DNA from: Moringa oleifera | Taxonomy: Eukaryota > Streptophyta > Magnoliopsida > Brassicales > Moringaceae | DNA: 64,000 bases | Reading direction: 5' to 3' | NCBI GenBank assembly: GCA_021397835.1 | Contig: JAJFZO010000695.1 | Coordinates: 434,001 to 498,000 of the forward strand | Part shown: piece after piece, positions 1 through 13,945 of the stretch | How the letters are laid out: every line of letters begins with the position of its first letter | How positions within the stretch are numbered: position 1 is the first letter of the stretch | The notes under the pieces: model-generated | What the model was told of the DNA's origin: nothing | The model's input: only the letters and a program-made list of their open reading frames with translations | Databases searched by the model: none | Made by a program: the position numbers and the translations under genes

Positions 1-1441
1 TTCCTAGGGGTATGTTACCACAAATTTGATTTTTTTGAGGAGTTGATTGCCAAGACTAAAGTTCATTTGTTTGTATCAGGTAACTAAAGTTTGTAAACCA
101 CGTGTCTAATCACTAAGGACCAGTTAGGGAACATTATGGGAGAAATGAGATACGGCTTTTCTTATCCTAATTATCCATATTTGTGGTGACTTAAATCTTA
201 AGGAGCTTTGACTTTTGAACCGGAAGAAGTGAGCAAAGTAAACATTATATGCACACACACTCGTATATATGATAAATGTCTTCCTTAGGCATTGCTTTTT
301 CTTCTTTTCTCTTCCCTTTTCCTTTTTTGTCCCTTTGGCTGTTTCTGTCCGCAGCAAAGGTCAATGAGCCTTTATTTCTATCTCTTATGTTATTATTGCT
401 CTATATAATAACTTCCACCTTAAAGATAAAATACTTCTTATAGTTGCCCGGGAATTTTTTATGTTATAATATGATAAATGTGCAAATGCATCAATGCTAT
501 ATTCAATAGAGTGCTTTCTAATATTGGGCATGGAGTGATGAATTATTTGCTATCTTGAATCTACAATTAGCTCTTGATATTTTGTAGCTTGATGGATCAT
601 TACTTCAATTTAAGAATTAGTTTTGTTTGAGAAGAACTTTTGGCCTTTTTTTCTGTGTTATAGTTTTATTTTTAATTATCTCACAGGCATTTTCTTTCAG
701 ATGAGAACATTACTCAAAATGCATGATTATTGATTGATATCTAGGTCAAGACATTAAGGATACAGTTCTTGTCTAATGAAGCTTCATTTTTGTTATTTTC
801 TCCTCCTTTAATGCATATTGACTTTGTTTTTTCTTTTCTTTTTTTTAATAATTTTGCAGTTCCCCAGGTAAGCTGAAACTTTACTTGAATGTTGCGGTGA
901 TCAGCAATGACTTGTTGAAGGATGCCGACTAAATGAGAAACTACTTCAGTTTGCAAAGCTCTTTGCCTTACATTTTGGATTGCTTAATTTTTTTTGGGGA
1001 AAAGCCCAGGGAGGGGACGCTCTCTAGGGTTGGGTGTTATAAAGAAGCTTCTTGTCATTTATGAATGTCAATGCATGTTTTCAGGAAAATGGGTGTTATT
1101 TTCATATCAAGCGAAGTCGCTTCAAAATGAAAGTTCTCCTTATTTTGGGAGAACTTTTGGTAGTATACCTCATGCTAGGCTTGTGTTATTGTGGTAGTAT
1201 ACCTTATACTTATATTAACAGCTACTATACTAGTTGCCTATTTACTATTTTATCTGCAGGAGTTTTGGTTAAGGCGCTGTTGGCTTTTTTTCTTTGTTTT
1301 CATTCCATATCAACTATTGTTACTGTGGTAACATTATATCAATGGTGCTTGATGGCGGAACTTAAACATATGTGCAGTTTAATTTCCTTTTGCATGCTTG
1401 TTAAATCTTAATGCTAAATCTGAATGCTGCTGGTGATTCAG
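1..1441. other. Upstream stretch of the HDC1-like gene, no exon recognised
   Basis: No reading frame here resembles the N-terminal part of HDC1 and no convincing exon is visible. It is AT- and T-rich, as expected of an intron, and ends in a splice acceptor (AG at 1440-1441) that opens the first recognised exon. The 5' exons of the gene are probably left of the window. Confidence 0.5.
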
Positions 1442-4400
1442 GCAAATCTGAAATGTCCTCTGTTGTTTACAAAGTTGGTGAATGTATGCAAGAGTTGATT
1501 AAGTTGTGGAAAGAATATGAAGCATCCCAAGCTGATAAAAATGGTGATTTTGCAAATAATGGTCCCACTCTTGAAATTCGGATACCTGCTGAACATGTTA
1601 CTGCTACCAATCGTCAAGTAAGATTGAGTTGCTTCATGTTTATCTGAATCATTAGTAACTTTCCTTTTTATGAATTCCTTCTTTGGTTACCTTTGCTTTT
1701 GTTCCCTTTAATCTTTGGTTTATCATTTCTGCTTATTTATTTGTTGAATCCTTTTTATTGATTGTATGGATATCTTAATTGCCATATGTTGCAAACTAAG
1801 AAAGGCTCTGGAGCTAGATGTTGCTATTAACTGCCGAATATTTGAAATACCAGAGAGTTACGCAAAATGTGGAGGCTAATAATTCTCAGTGCATGCTATG
1901 CAGTGAAGAGTTAGTCTATTTTTCTTGATGGTGTAGCTCAATAAGGGACTTTTACTAGATATGTGATTTCTTGCTTACATTATGACTGCCTTTCTCACTA
2001 CCATACTCATTTCTCTCTCTCTTTCTCACACATGTGTTCACACACATTAGGCAGACACATATTCTTCTTTGGGTATGTGTGGATGTTTATTCAATCTCTT
2101 CATTAAGTCCTTTTCTAATAAAATTGAAACTATCTCTTTTTTTTTTTATTCAATATCTTGTACCTCATGTATATAGACCTTGATTGCATATATTTAAATA
2201 TTGCGATGAGATGTAATTCTTTGATTGCAATGGAGGATGTAGGAACATGAAGGGCTTCACTTGCAAGGTACAGTTCTGATGCTGTGTAGTGGTCATTTTG
2301 TAAAAGAAAAGCCCGATGTTATTTCTGAATGTGAATTTGCCTTTTTGAGTGCTTCTTGTGTAGGGAATTACACTGATTGGTGGCCATATCTAGGAAAGTG
2401 GCTGATCTAAGGGGTTTCTCATTCTTTATCTTGGGGTTATCTTTGTTTCATTTGTGCTGTAATTTACAAAAGATGGATTCGATCAAGTTTACTTGAGAAA
2501 AATAAAAAGGAAAAAGTATCAGTGCATTGAGTTTGTCACGGCTAATCTTATGGTGGTAAACAGTTACAGATGATCAGTCCTAATTATGCTCTGGATACTT
2601 GTTTGCTGGATTTCTGTGAATCCATGATTGTTTATTTGGTCTTATTCATCTTTTTCGCTAGTCTCCCCTTGGCATAGGTAAGAAGTTCATTGAAAAACAA
2701 GAGGGGTGGGGACATCCTGCTATGCAGTGGTGTACAAGGGAGGGCCATGAAAAAAGAACTGAATGAAGAAAAGAAATTAATGTTTAAGATCTGATACATC
2801 AAGAAATCATAGGAGGCATTTTAATCTAACTTCATTTTGTGGAAGATAGTTTCACTATAAGTTCTTATTGAGCAGCTTAGTGCTGTTAGGAGTAAGGTAG
2901 GTATTGCACTTCTTTTACTTCAATTTATTTGTGATTGCAGTTTAATATTGTTTTGCTTTAGTCAATGCCTTCCTCCCCTACTTTTACGCGCACTTTTTTT
3001 GTTTTCTGAAACTTCACTCCCGAGCTATTTTGATTTGCATTTTAGAGCTCTACTTATAATGTTCTCAGGTCATTACGTGCATTGCATGCAGGTCAAAGGT
3101 GCCCAGCTATGGGGGACAGATATATACACAGATGACTCAGATCTTGTTGCTGGTATGCTCTGTTGTGAAGAAAAGTTTGAGATTAATATAGCTTAGGCTT
3201 GTAAATTATAGAATTTGGTGGTACAGTTATCTGAGCATTGATATTGGAATTGTCTTCAGTTCTCATGCATACAGGTTATTGCCGCCCCACTGCTTTGCCC
3301 CCTCCACCTGCAATTCTAGAGTTGCGTGCTACCATCAGGGTGCTACCACCACAAGATTGTAAGTCGAGTGCTGTCTCTAGCTTGCTTTCTGCTCAAGTTA
3401 ATGGTTGTGCTCCACCTTCACCATATGTTAAACTTTGAAATGCAATGAGTATTAACCATAATCACTATTATACGCATCTGGGTAGCATGGTTATCATCAT
3501 TTGGATTTACACAATGAGTGGAGAAGATTGATATTTAGTGCTACTTTATTAATCCAATGAATTTATAGAGGCCAAAACTTAACATTTTGACTTTTGCTTT
3601 AGCTGGATTGTGCTTTGAAAATGTAGCCACTCAATACTCTACTGAGGAAGAGATTTCTTTGTAAACCACTTCAAACGATTAATTACGGCACAACTTCTAC
3701 TTGGTTTCTTCTGCATTACGATCTCTTTATGCAGTATACTACCAAAGCATCTCCTTTATTGAACCCGGATGAGATCCTTCCAGCTGTGATTGTTTAAGTA
3801 GGTATCTGATTTTAGCTAACAACCTTTAGTATTACTTTCTTGTTCCTAACTAGAAAAGCATGCAGAGGAGATGCTGCATTCTTAAGAAGATTGGGGATTG
3901 AAGGGAGGTTTGGAGCAATTTCTGAAAACATCATTAGTCATAGTTGGAGTAGTTATTTTTATTTGCATCATGATATCTGCTAGTAGAATTTTATGCTATG
4001 TTCTATATATCCCTTTAGGCTTTTTGCCTGTGGTATGTAGACATTGTGAAAAGCAAGAGGCTAGGTTTGCAAACGCTACCAATATCTGTTTCTTTCTTTC
4101 ACCCCCTTGGAAACTCTGTTTCGATTATTTACTTTTGTTTCTAAACATGAATGGTAACCTATATCTATCACTGCAACTTCATCATCTTCTCTCCATACAC
4201 AATATGTTCCAAGATCTTATCCTTTCACCCATAGTGCCCTAAATCTTCCTATTAATACACAGTTTTGCACATTCTAAATACGTGTTTAGTGTTGATACCA
4301 CAAATGTATAGTCATGATCAATTGATTTACTTTGCTAAATTTGTTCTCTCACCAAGACTAATTCGCCACAAGCACTCAAAACATTGTCAAAGTTTTCTTG

Positions 4401-7400
4401 ACTAGGCTTCACCTCATGGTGACTGTTATGAAGGTCGAGTTTAGCTTGTTTTGTATTTTAAGTTTTTTTTGAGTCTCAAGGTATTTGTGGTTAAGTTGTT
4501 TAGGGTCTGGTCAATGTAGGTCTGGAACCATATTGGTTTCAGGTCATCTAGTGTTGGGTCATGTTTGGATTTCATCATGTTGGATCTTGGTTTATCTTGG
4601 AATCTTGTCATTTTAGTTCGGTTTGATGTGCGAGGTTGACTAGATTCTCCTTAAAAGAAAATTCAAGTCAACTTGGGTCCTTTTCTTTGGTTGTCGAGTG
4701 GTATCAACTTCCGAGTTAATTTAATTTGGTATTGGTTGAGTCAGGTTTGGGTCTCTTGGAAAATGTACTGCAGTGTGCTTGGGATCCGTTGTATTGATAT
4801 ATTTTGGGTTAAATTAAATCGGATTTATGGCCAATCAGATCAGGTTTGAATTTGCCTGTTCTACTTTTATATTAATGAAAAACAACTTAATGCTTCTTCT
4901 TTGTCATTTGCCTGGACAACAAAGTTTTTTTGTTGACTTTGTTGACCATTCCTCGTTCCCACATAACATCAATCATGGATTCTAAAACGTCTGTTACTGG
5001 CATTTCATAGAATCACGTCTCTGCTAGTCTGATTTGATTTGATCTCCAATGCTCACTAAGCATCACGGTTGGCTGACCACCTACTTCGGTGCATCAACTC
5101 TTTCCAACAGTCCTCTTGTTTCTTTAATCAAACTGCAGTCCATGTAACTAAACAATTTTTTATCACCTTTAAAGTCATGAGCATTCTGTTTTTCCTGTTG
5201 CATTGTTAGGTCCTATTTTGGTGTTAAATTTTCAAGTAAAACCTTGACCTAGGAAACGAGAAGCTCTGTGCTTGTTATTAGGTAGGGAGGAAATTTCCCT
5301 AGTGAGCAACCCAGGAAGCATGTATTTTCTTTTTCTTGGAGAAAAGAGAAGGTAAGCAAAACAGAGGAAAAAGAACGAAGAGAGAAATGAACAAATGGTA
5401 AATGGGTGGGCTAGTTGGATCTGGTGGGGAATAATAGTGCGATGCACATCTGAAAGTCTTTGCTTGGAAACATGTTCTGCAAAGTTAGGAAACTTGTTCT
5501 ACAAAATTAGGGAACATATCAATTTTTGACCCAGTTATTATTGTTGGTCAATGGAATTGGAAACCAAAAAAAAAAAAAAAACAGTAAACTTGTTCTTTTG
5601 TTAGTTTTTTTAGTTTTTGCAAACAAAAAGAGAAAATGAAATGGAAATAATGCCTTGGCCCTTTCTTAGTGTTCTGTTTGTTTATAGATTTAGTAATAAA
5701 CAAAATAAAAGAAAAATAGGAGACGCGATATTCTTCAAGTTTGTTAATTGAGATTCCCTTTTTGTTTTTGTTTTTTTAAAGAATCAGAGTTAATTGAGAT
5801 TCTAATATTTCCTAATGATTTGGTTAGAAATTATCTTTTTTGGTTTTTGTTTTGTTATTTCTGTTATGCTATTTTTTGTGCCGTCCTAACATATCAGCCT
5901 CTAATATCTTGATTAGGCTACCCATCTAAACTGAGGAACAATGTTCGTTCCCGTGCTTGGGGAGCTGGAATAGGTTGTAGTTACCAGGTTGAGCGGTGCT
6001 GCATTGTAAAGGTAACTCTTCTAATAGTTTAACTTTTGTTTTCACATCTTTTTATGAAGTGCTTGGTGATTCTTCATCCAACTTTGGAGATGGTTGAATA
6101 AAGTTGCGGCCTTGTCCACTGTAAGGAATTAATGATATATCTATTGTTGATTTGAAATGCAGGTAAGTATTATGATAATGTTAGCATTTTACAATCTACT
6201 GATGCTTCTTGCTTCTTCACTTTGATTTCAGAGAGGAGGTGGGACAATTGATCTTGAGCCTTGTCTTGTACATTCATCAACTGTGGAGCCTACCCTTGCT
6301 CCAGTGGCTGTTGAGCGGACTATGACCACAAGGGCTGCGGCTTCGGTACTTCCTAGCATTTTTCTTAATGAGAGAATTCATATATAAGCTTTTGTGTTGA
6401 TATTCTTAATGGTTATTAAGTCTTTTTCACTTCATATTTTGTGCTACTTCTGTGTGTGTGTATGTTTTTTTTTTTTTTTTAAAATTTCTTTTATATATAT
6501 TTTTTCACTTGTCACACTTAGAATTAGAGAAAGGAAAAAAAACTTCTCTTGAAGCTATAATGGAATTATATATAAACTTATTTTTGATTCGATATCAAAC
6601 TGGGCTCATGAACCTTATGGGGAACTTTTTATCTTTCTTTGTTTTTGTTTTTGGGGTTTCTTTTTTCTTCTTAAATTGTGAAATGAAATGGTCTACTAGA
6701 AGGTTAATTACATGGACACCTATGACAAAAGGTATGCAGGCCCTGTCAAGGTTGTGTTTTGCTGTTTTGCATGATATCTGCAGTGTTCATGTTGCACCAA
6801 AGGCTTAAAAGGAGGGTAAAATGAGGTTTGACATTAGTTTTTCTCTTTTCAACATCTGATAATCTTTGTCATAGGCTACAGACCAGTTGAATTCTATTTT
6901 TATTATACCTGTGGCGAATGTGAAATCTTGATAGCTGATTTTTGTCAAAATGTTTTTATAGCCTGCCTCTACCAAATTTTGGATTGACTAGTTTATAGGA
7001 TTATATGTTATACACTATTTTTCTTAGCAATTCTTCTGCATTTGAAATTGCAGTTGGTGGGAGTGCATTGCTCTATGGACTTCCATGGCACTTTTCTGGA
7101 AACTTAGATTTTTATTGCACTTTGCGGGAATTTGATATAGAAACCAATTTTATTTTTTTTTAAATATACTCAATTTATTGGTGAGACCTCTTTCATCTTT
7201 TGGCCTTGTGACACTACTTATTGATTGTTATCATAGAAGAAAACATCAGATACAGTTATTTTTTTTTTTTAATAATTGGGAGTTCACCTAAGGAATTGGA
7301 CTCACCCTACATGGTAAACCTGGAACGTGATGCCTTAGCCCTGCAAGATCCACTCCATTCTAAATGTGAGACTTATATTCAATGTGGAATCAAACGCTTG

Positions 7401-10280
7401 ATGTGCGAGTTTATATTTTATCCTACATAACTATATTCACTCTTAACCACAACCACAACCACAACCACAACCCTATGGGTTCAATACATTTATTTAATTA
7501 GGACTACATAAAATCAAGACCCAGGAAAAAAATGGTCTAGCCTGAATAAAGTAAGTTCTCGGGGAAGAAGATACCAGTGAACCACCAGAAAACACGACAT
7601 GGGATCCTCCTTATGCCCCTGGAAATCGGCTTCTGTCTGAATAACCGTTATGTTTTTAAGACAACAGCATAAAAGGGTTCATCATTGTAACTTAGAGAAT
7701 CCTTGCTAGTTAGGAGGTTTGTTATTTAGAATGTCAGGAATCATGGAGATTAATTGTCTTGTAGCAAGCTTGCTAGAACTGAGATGAACATAAATTGATT
7801 GAAGATGTCTACTATCTTTGAAACCTTGTGTTGCATATGATCTATTGATTACCGATTGCCTATTCCGTTAATTGATCAAATTTGTAGAATCTCTTGTTAA
7901 ATAGGAAGGATAACGATCTTAATTTATGATTGCATTATCAAAAATTAAATATTTTGCTTTTATTTTCTCGTTTATGGTGCAATATTAAATTTGTTTTCAC
8001 CGTATGGTTTGTATTTTCATGTGTAATTGTAACTGGTTGGTATTGCTCTTAAGTAACCTCAAAATCTGAATGATTGGCTGTCAGAGGATATGGTTACGGC
8101 CACCATAGTTTTGTTTGCCATTTAGTTGTATGTTTGCACTATTAGGGCGGGAAAGTATAGTTTTATAACCAAATTGATTTTTTTGCTGCACATGTTGCAG
8201 GCTTGTCTGTTTCTGTGTGTTTATCAAAACTAATGACCAGCTTGCTTGGTTTTCCTTCTCCAGAATGCATTGCGACAGCAAAGATTTGTACGAGAAGTTA
8301 CAATACAGTACAACCTATGCAATGAACCTTGGTATTCTTCAAATCCTCTGTTTTATAATTTGCCCTGTTAATATTTTGAGATTGGCATGTAATCTTCAGT
8401 GGACCTTGTTTTGGTTGTCGGTATTGATGTGAATGGATGACAAATAAGAATGTTGTTTGTCATATTCTGAGGCCCCTAGACATTCACTTAGTCTTCTACA
8501 TGCTAATCTCAGCTAGTAATGCCCTTGCAGAAACTGAGATTTAATACCTGCAAGCAAGCAGATGTATGCTTGGACCTGCATGCGTGCTTATGCAGATAAT
8601 GTATCCAGTCAGTATGGTATTCTGTAGGTCCTTAATAATAACAATGATCTCTTCTCTGTTTTCAGTTAATTAATGATTTAATGTGCATCCACGAGTTGTT
8701 GTGCTTGTGTCAGTGCTACTTTAGCAGCCTGTGCTATGTACCTTTGTTAAATTGAAACTTTAGATTTTTTTTAGCTGGATAAGATATAAATTTTATTTGC
8801 AGAAGCACTAATTGAAAACTGACCCCATTTTTGGGAGAAAAAGAGTTGACCCAAAAATCATAAACGAGAGCTGGAGGAAGAGTAGCAGAAGAGAAGCCTC
8901 CACTCTCCTGATTTGACACTGAAGTCCCCACATTGCTTGGGTGTTGGAAATGGAGATCTTTGAATTTGTGTGTTTCATGATTTTTTGTTAAACACAAAAT
9001 TTTATTTGTTTCAATTTCATTCTTTTAGTTTATGCAATCAATTATGTATATGATTACTTATTATGTCATCATGGTTCAACTGAATCTCTAACTATTGAAC
9101 CTTTTTCTTTTCTAATCCATTGTCTAGTCCAGTTCTATATTTTGGTTTTATTAACTGCATGTTTCTTTTTTCTGAACTGTTTTGTGTTGTAACTTCGGTG
9201 GGCAAATAGGCTATTGTTTATGAATTTCCAATTGAGTTTCCTATAGCTAAATAAATATCTTCTATCAGTTGGACTTACACAGTGTTGCTATTATCTCCCA
9301 TATGTACTCTAATTAGTGGCCCTTTTAGTTATATGCATTAGATGCTCTTGTATTAGTGTCTTTTCCCCTTTCATATTTATATTCTTGGAACCTGTTTATG
9401 CCCAGGTGTTTTATTTATACCTGCTTGTTTTCATCAGGATTAAGTACAGTATAAGTATCGTTGCTGACAAGGGTCTTAAAAAGCCCCTCTATACATCTGC
9501 GCGCTTGAAGAAGGGGGAAGTTCTGTACTTAGAGACACATTCATGCAGGTGTACCTCCTAATATTTGCCCTCATGTTCTTTTCCTCTTTCTTGTGTTGTT
9601 TCATCTGGATGTTTCACAGCCTGAGAAATATTTGCAAGACTGATCTCTAGATCCTTACCCCACGCGCGCGCATGCACACACTCTCTTTCTCTTGCGTGTG
9701 GTTGCTCATTTGATCCCAGCCTGTTCCCCCCTATCTCTAGATTTTGGGTTTTAATTGCATGAGTCACATGTGAAGGTATGAGCTTTGTTTTACTGGGGAG
9801 AAGATGGTCAAAGCTGCACAAGCATCGCAGACACATGAGTCCGAGGCAGAGGAGTCTCAGAATCTTCACCCACATTCCACAAATGGTGAAAAAGGTGACC
9901 TCGATAACATAGTGATTGATGTTTTCCGATGGTCTCGCTGTAAGAAGTCTCTTCCACAGAAAGTCATGCGTTCAATTGGAATTCCTCTTCCACCTGAACA
10001 CGTGGAGGTACTGCATCTCAAAATTTTCTTTCATGCAGCCTTAGATGCTCAAATGCTCTTCTCATCGGAAGCTCATCAGTTTCTCTTATTTTAGTTGGAA
10101 AGCTGGGGGTTTGCAAGAATTCTCATCAAAAGTCCAATTTATGGTATTTTCTTTTTACTGCTTGAATAGGTATTGGAGGACAACCTTGAGTGGGAAGATG
10201 TGCAATGGTCACAAACCGGTGTTTGGATAGCTGGAAAAGAGTTCACGCTGGCTCGGGTGCATTTTCTATCGGTCAATTAG
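1442..10280 (+). CDS. HDC1: HDC1-like histone deacetylase complex subunit (Rxt3 domain), C-terminal 354 residues
   Basis: HDC1 is a nuclear scaffold of plant RPD3-type histone deacetylase complexes, related to yeast Rxt3. Nine exons are read: 1442-1617, 3092-3152, 3260-3358, 5917-6011, 6232-6345, 8264-8331, 9438-9548, 9776-10007 and 10170-10280. All eight introns have GT-AG ends and the phases join without a break to a TAG stop, which strongly supports a working gene. The Rxt3 region runs from LEIRIPAEHVTATNRQV through QLWGTDIYTDDSDLVAVLMH to RSRAWGAGIGCSYQVERCC. It is followed by the conserved LRQQRFVREVTIQYNLCNEPW block and the end ARVHFLSVN. A less conserved Glu/His/Ser-rich linker lies in exon 8. 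The plant family is about 900 residues long, so the window holds roughly the last 40 percent. Introns reach 2.6 kb. The identification rests on remembered family similarity. The upstream exons are outside the window. Confidence 0.93.
3359..5916 (+). other. Largest HDC1-like intron (2.56 kb)
   Basis: No exon or transposon ORF is supported here. The stretch 4380-4870 is G/T-skewed, with loosely repeated GGTTTGGGTC-like words, and may be an old transposon remnant. A poly-A run lies near 5566-5581. The donor after exon 3 splits a Cys codon that the acceptor at 5915-5916 restores. Confidence 0.6.
6346..8263 (+). other. HDC1-like intron with a small ACAACC microsatellite
   Basis: This 1.9-kb intron holds several T-runs (about 6466-6480 and 7259-7270) and a short hexanucleotide repeat, (ACAACC) about four times, at 7446-7472. 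Nothing coding is supported. Confidence 0.55.
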
Positions 10281-11286
10281 CTGTTACTAACGTGATTTGT
10301 CATTGCACCTATATATAGTAGAACTAAGTACTCAGGTTTGATGTCTGGATGTTTTTTTTCTTTTTTCACATGTTGAAGGTGTCTAATTACATATTCACCT
10401 AAATGCCTGACTCTTTTATCTTTGTTTTGTCTTTCTTTTCGTGTTTTGGAGTTTGTGGTATTGGTTTTTAGAGTAAGAGGGAAGTATGAGTAAGTCATGA
10501 TTGATGTGGGAAATAGATTATTTTCAAGGTTGAGGATTCAAACTAGAGCTGCAAGAAACATTGTATGCAATGCTTAATCTTTGAATTGAGCAGCTGAAAG
10601 GAAAAACACTCTTGAATAACCGCAGCATATAGGCATAGTGGGAAAGCAATATAAGCCTGATAGTAAGGCCTGCATGTATAAAAGAAGTTTAGAGAGGCTA
10701 TCTCTCAGCTACCATGGCTTAAGCTTATTTTAACATGAATCAGGAGAATTATAGAAAAAAAAAATGTTAGAAATTATATCAAGTTCTATATTTTTGAGGC
10801 ATTATCACTTGGTGTACATCATACACTAAAGGTGACAATCTGGAGGTTGTAGAGTGCAAGTTGCTGCTCCTGTTACGCCCCGATTATCACAAATAAGGGA
10901 TGCATTAGCTATTGCATAGCAATAAACTTTTAGTACTCAAAAGAAGAAACAAAAACTTGAGCATGAGCACAACGATCTGTTGCAATTAAAAAAAAAAAAT
11001 TAGAGCCATTCTTCACTGGCAAATCCTTTTCAGATAGGCTGTCACTTAAAAACAGAAAAATGTACCATTAGAAATATCGATTACTGTTTGGAAAAAAGTC
11101 ATGAAAATACAGCTATACAACATTTCTATCACTCCTACATTCTAGTGTTAATTACCATTCATCTCACTCATTTATGGAATCATTCCACATAGCTGCTGCA
11201 ATGGACTCACATAAACACTGATGTATACTGTTCCTCTATTAACAAGGTCAGCTGCATTTCAGGTTGATCATCAAAATCAGGCAACT
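10281..11286. other. 3' flank of the HDC1-like gene
   Basis: The stretch follows the TAG stop directly, so its first few hundred bases are probably 3' UTR. No gene or clear repeat is recognised before the CACTA-type subterminal repeats begin. Confidence 0.5.
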
Positions 11287-11810
11287 CATTACAACATTAA
11301 AGGGTTTTAGCGGCAATTATTTTGTGTTCTAGTGGCAATTATAATTGTCACTAATGTCTTTATCAGCAATTGATTAAAAGTCTGTAGTGGCAATTATCAT
11401 GATTGTTAGTAAAGATATAAAATAATTATCGTTAAAAATTTATATTACTACTGGCAATTATTAACGACAATTAACAAATGCCGCAAAAAATATATTGACA
11501 TTTATTTTGTTAGTGACAATTATAGATTGTCGTCAAAATTAAATCGATATTTGTGTTATTTATGGCAATTATCAATTACCATTAAATATTTAGTTATTTA
11601 ATGACAATTATTAAGACAAATAACAATTACCACTAAAAACGAATTAACTTTTATTTTATTTACAACCATTGTCAGTTGCCATTAAATGTTTATGTATTTA
11701 GAGATAATTATTAAATAATTAGCAATTGTTGTTAAAAGTAAATTGATTTATTTTTTGTGATAATTAACAATTTGTCATTAAATATTAATATAATTATTGA
11801 TATAAACCAA
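11287..11810. repeat. CACTA-type subterminal repeats
   Basis: The motif (T/G)GGCAATTAT and its inverse (ATAATTGTCAC, ATTACCA) recur every 25-60 bases, for example near 11311, 11333, 11387, 11455, 11514 and 11565. Direct and inverted copies of a short motif near a terminus are where En/Spm elements bind their own DNA-binding protein, so this probably marks the 3' end of element A. Confidence 0.6.
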
Positions 11811-12121
11811 ATTATAAGTTTGTTAAGATAATTAACATTAGAATAACCATAATTTTTTTAAAAAAATATTCACAAGTTAAAGTAAAAAAATTTAAAATTA
11901 TAACTCACAATATAATTAAAAACAAATATACTCATTCATAACAAAAGTATCATTTATATTATCTTTTACATACAAAATATATCCAAATATCAAATAATCA
12001 TTTAACGAAAATATAATTCTAAATAAAAAGTTTACTAGGACTCCTAAATTTAAAGAGTTAAAAATTAGTACACTAACTCCACAAAATATTATTTTGTCAA
12101 CTCTAACAAATGATTGTTAGT

Positions 12122-13945
12122 TCACAATGTATGACCTGAAAAAAAAAAAAGTAAGAACATGTACAAAATATAACTATTTCATAAGAACTAGAAAAAAAAA
12201 ATTACCCTGAGAAGGTTCAGATACTGGATTTTCATCATTTTCTTCAACACTTTTATGAGCACTCAATGCATTAAGAATCTATTAAATATAAAAAAAAACA
12301 AATAATACATGTCAATAAAATAAAGTTCAACTGTAATATGTTGTTTTCCATCATGTTGAGTTTTTTTTTTTCATATTTTTATAGACAATAAAAGATATAA
12401 AGTAGATCATACCTGACTGTTAAATAGTCTATCATGTTCAGTATGTGTTGTATCAGAAGACCTTCCTGTTAACGATGATTTCATCATTGCCAGCTCAGCT
12501 TCCAAACGTTCTTGATTTTCTTTCATAATCTTTAAGTCATTTTTCAACTTAAGAACCCTTTCATTATCTGTATTCTCATTCGTATTTTTCCTCATGGAAG
12601 AGAATGATGAAGTCAATAAACTTTTTGGAGTTGGACCAAGTCCTAATCCACGCACAAGACTATTTCTTTCTGGTCCCATTACTTGTGCATATATATCATT
12701 TTCCCAATTTAATTCTTCTTTTAATTGCTCGTTAGAACTTCCACATTGACTTAGCTTATCCTTCATTAAATCTTATACTCAATATAACATATAAAAATAT
12801 ATTGTTAGCATATGTTTTTATTAATATTTTAAAAAATTTATATTTAAAACTAAAAACTTGGCATGGCAATGCATTTTAGGATTTACATAAACTTACCACT
12901 ATATGAGCAGCCTCTTCATCTAGTGGTTTTCCATCTTTGCGCTTCTTATGAGTATCTATGAATACGTGTGCTCGTGATAGCTCTACTCCGTCTTTTGCCT
13001 ATCACATCAGTACACATAATGTTGCTATTGTTGTAAAATATATTTTAAATGGTTTATTATTAAATTACTTTATAAAAGAATTATATCTTACCCTTTCTCT
13101 CATCAAGCATGCAATGCTTTTGGATCCCCCAGTATGTGCCATCTTTAGATTCTTTCGATTCTTTCTGTTTGTCTCGTTACGTTTCTAATATTACAATAAT
13201 AATCAATATAATTTTATAAAATAAAAAATAATATAATATTACAACACTCATCTTAGCTTTCTCTGAATATCAAAATGAAACAAAGATAGTCCATTGATCT
13301 CTTGGTATGCGTTTGGGCTTATTATTTAAGAGTTCTTCCTTATTTCGGAATCTCTCAAAAAACTCAGCTTTGATCTCACATTTGTAGTCCTTTCACTTCT
13401 TTCCAAGTGATCTTAACACCCATTTTTCATCACTTTGGGGTATAAAAATGTTGATTGCATTGAAGTACATAAAAAAATCAACAAATGTGCTATATATCCT
13501 ACTTATATAATAAATCTCAAAATACAAAAGATAATATTTGGAATTTAATGTTTGCTTACCTTCACCAATGTTAACAAGTTCTCTTTGTCTTTCTTTGGGA
13601 ACATTCTCCAATCATTATATTTGGATTTCTTGCTAAATTGCCTAAGAAACTAGCAAATACACATCCTTCATCTCCGATGGCTTGTCCTCTATCATTAAAT
13701 TGCACAATTACCCTTTCGCTTTCGGGTTGATTCCAAATATGTGCTAGTAATGCATGCCCTCTTTTTCTTCTTTTATCTAAAAAATATGAAAATAAAAACA
13801 ATAAAAATTTTCAAGAAAATGAGTGATCATTTAATACAAATTAAATTTTACTAGATATATTTGTTGACTTTGTGCTACAATATTCTTTAATAGAAGGCTC
13901 AGTATTGGATTGCGGTCGACTTTGTTGCTTCGAAGAAGGCTCCAT
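12122..13945 (-). pseudogene. Transposase_24-type second gene of CACTA A (En/Spm plant transposon protein)
   Basis: The reconstructed exons are roughly 13945-13852 (ATG, MEPSSK), 13777-13561, 13437-13259, 13184-13092, 12998-12897, 12772-12413, 12278-12206 and 12135-12122 (TGA). Family landmarks are HIWNQPESERVIVQFNDRGQ, a YNDWRMFPK block, MAHTGGSKSIA and VRGLGLGPTP. The 12.4-12.7 kb exon ends in a charged, coiled-coil-like stretch (LKNDLKIMKENQERLEAELA). Relatives serve as accessory or DNA-binding proteins of CACTA elements. Decay is visible: two TGG codons read as TGA in the 13437-13259 exon, its donor reads AAG/atgagt where gtgagt is expected, and the 12998-12897 and 12772 exons join out of phase. 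The exon chain is recognisable but the gene is probably dead. Confidence 0.75.

Noticed and set aside
860..875. Apparent 8-base micro-exon, GCAG/TTCCCCAG/GTAAGC, before the HDC1-like exons
   Set aside because: Good splice-like ends, but it fits no remembered part of HDC1 and such motifs arise by chance.
1052..1411. 119-codon open frame upstream of the first HDC1-like exon
   Set aside because: Its hydrophobic, Cys-rich composition matches translated T-rich intron; it ends at the exon acceptor region in a frame unrelated to the gene.
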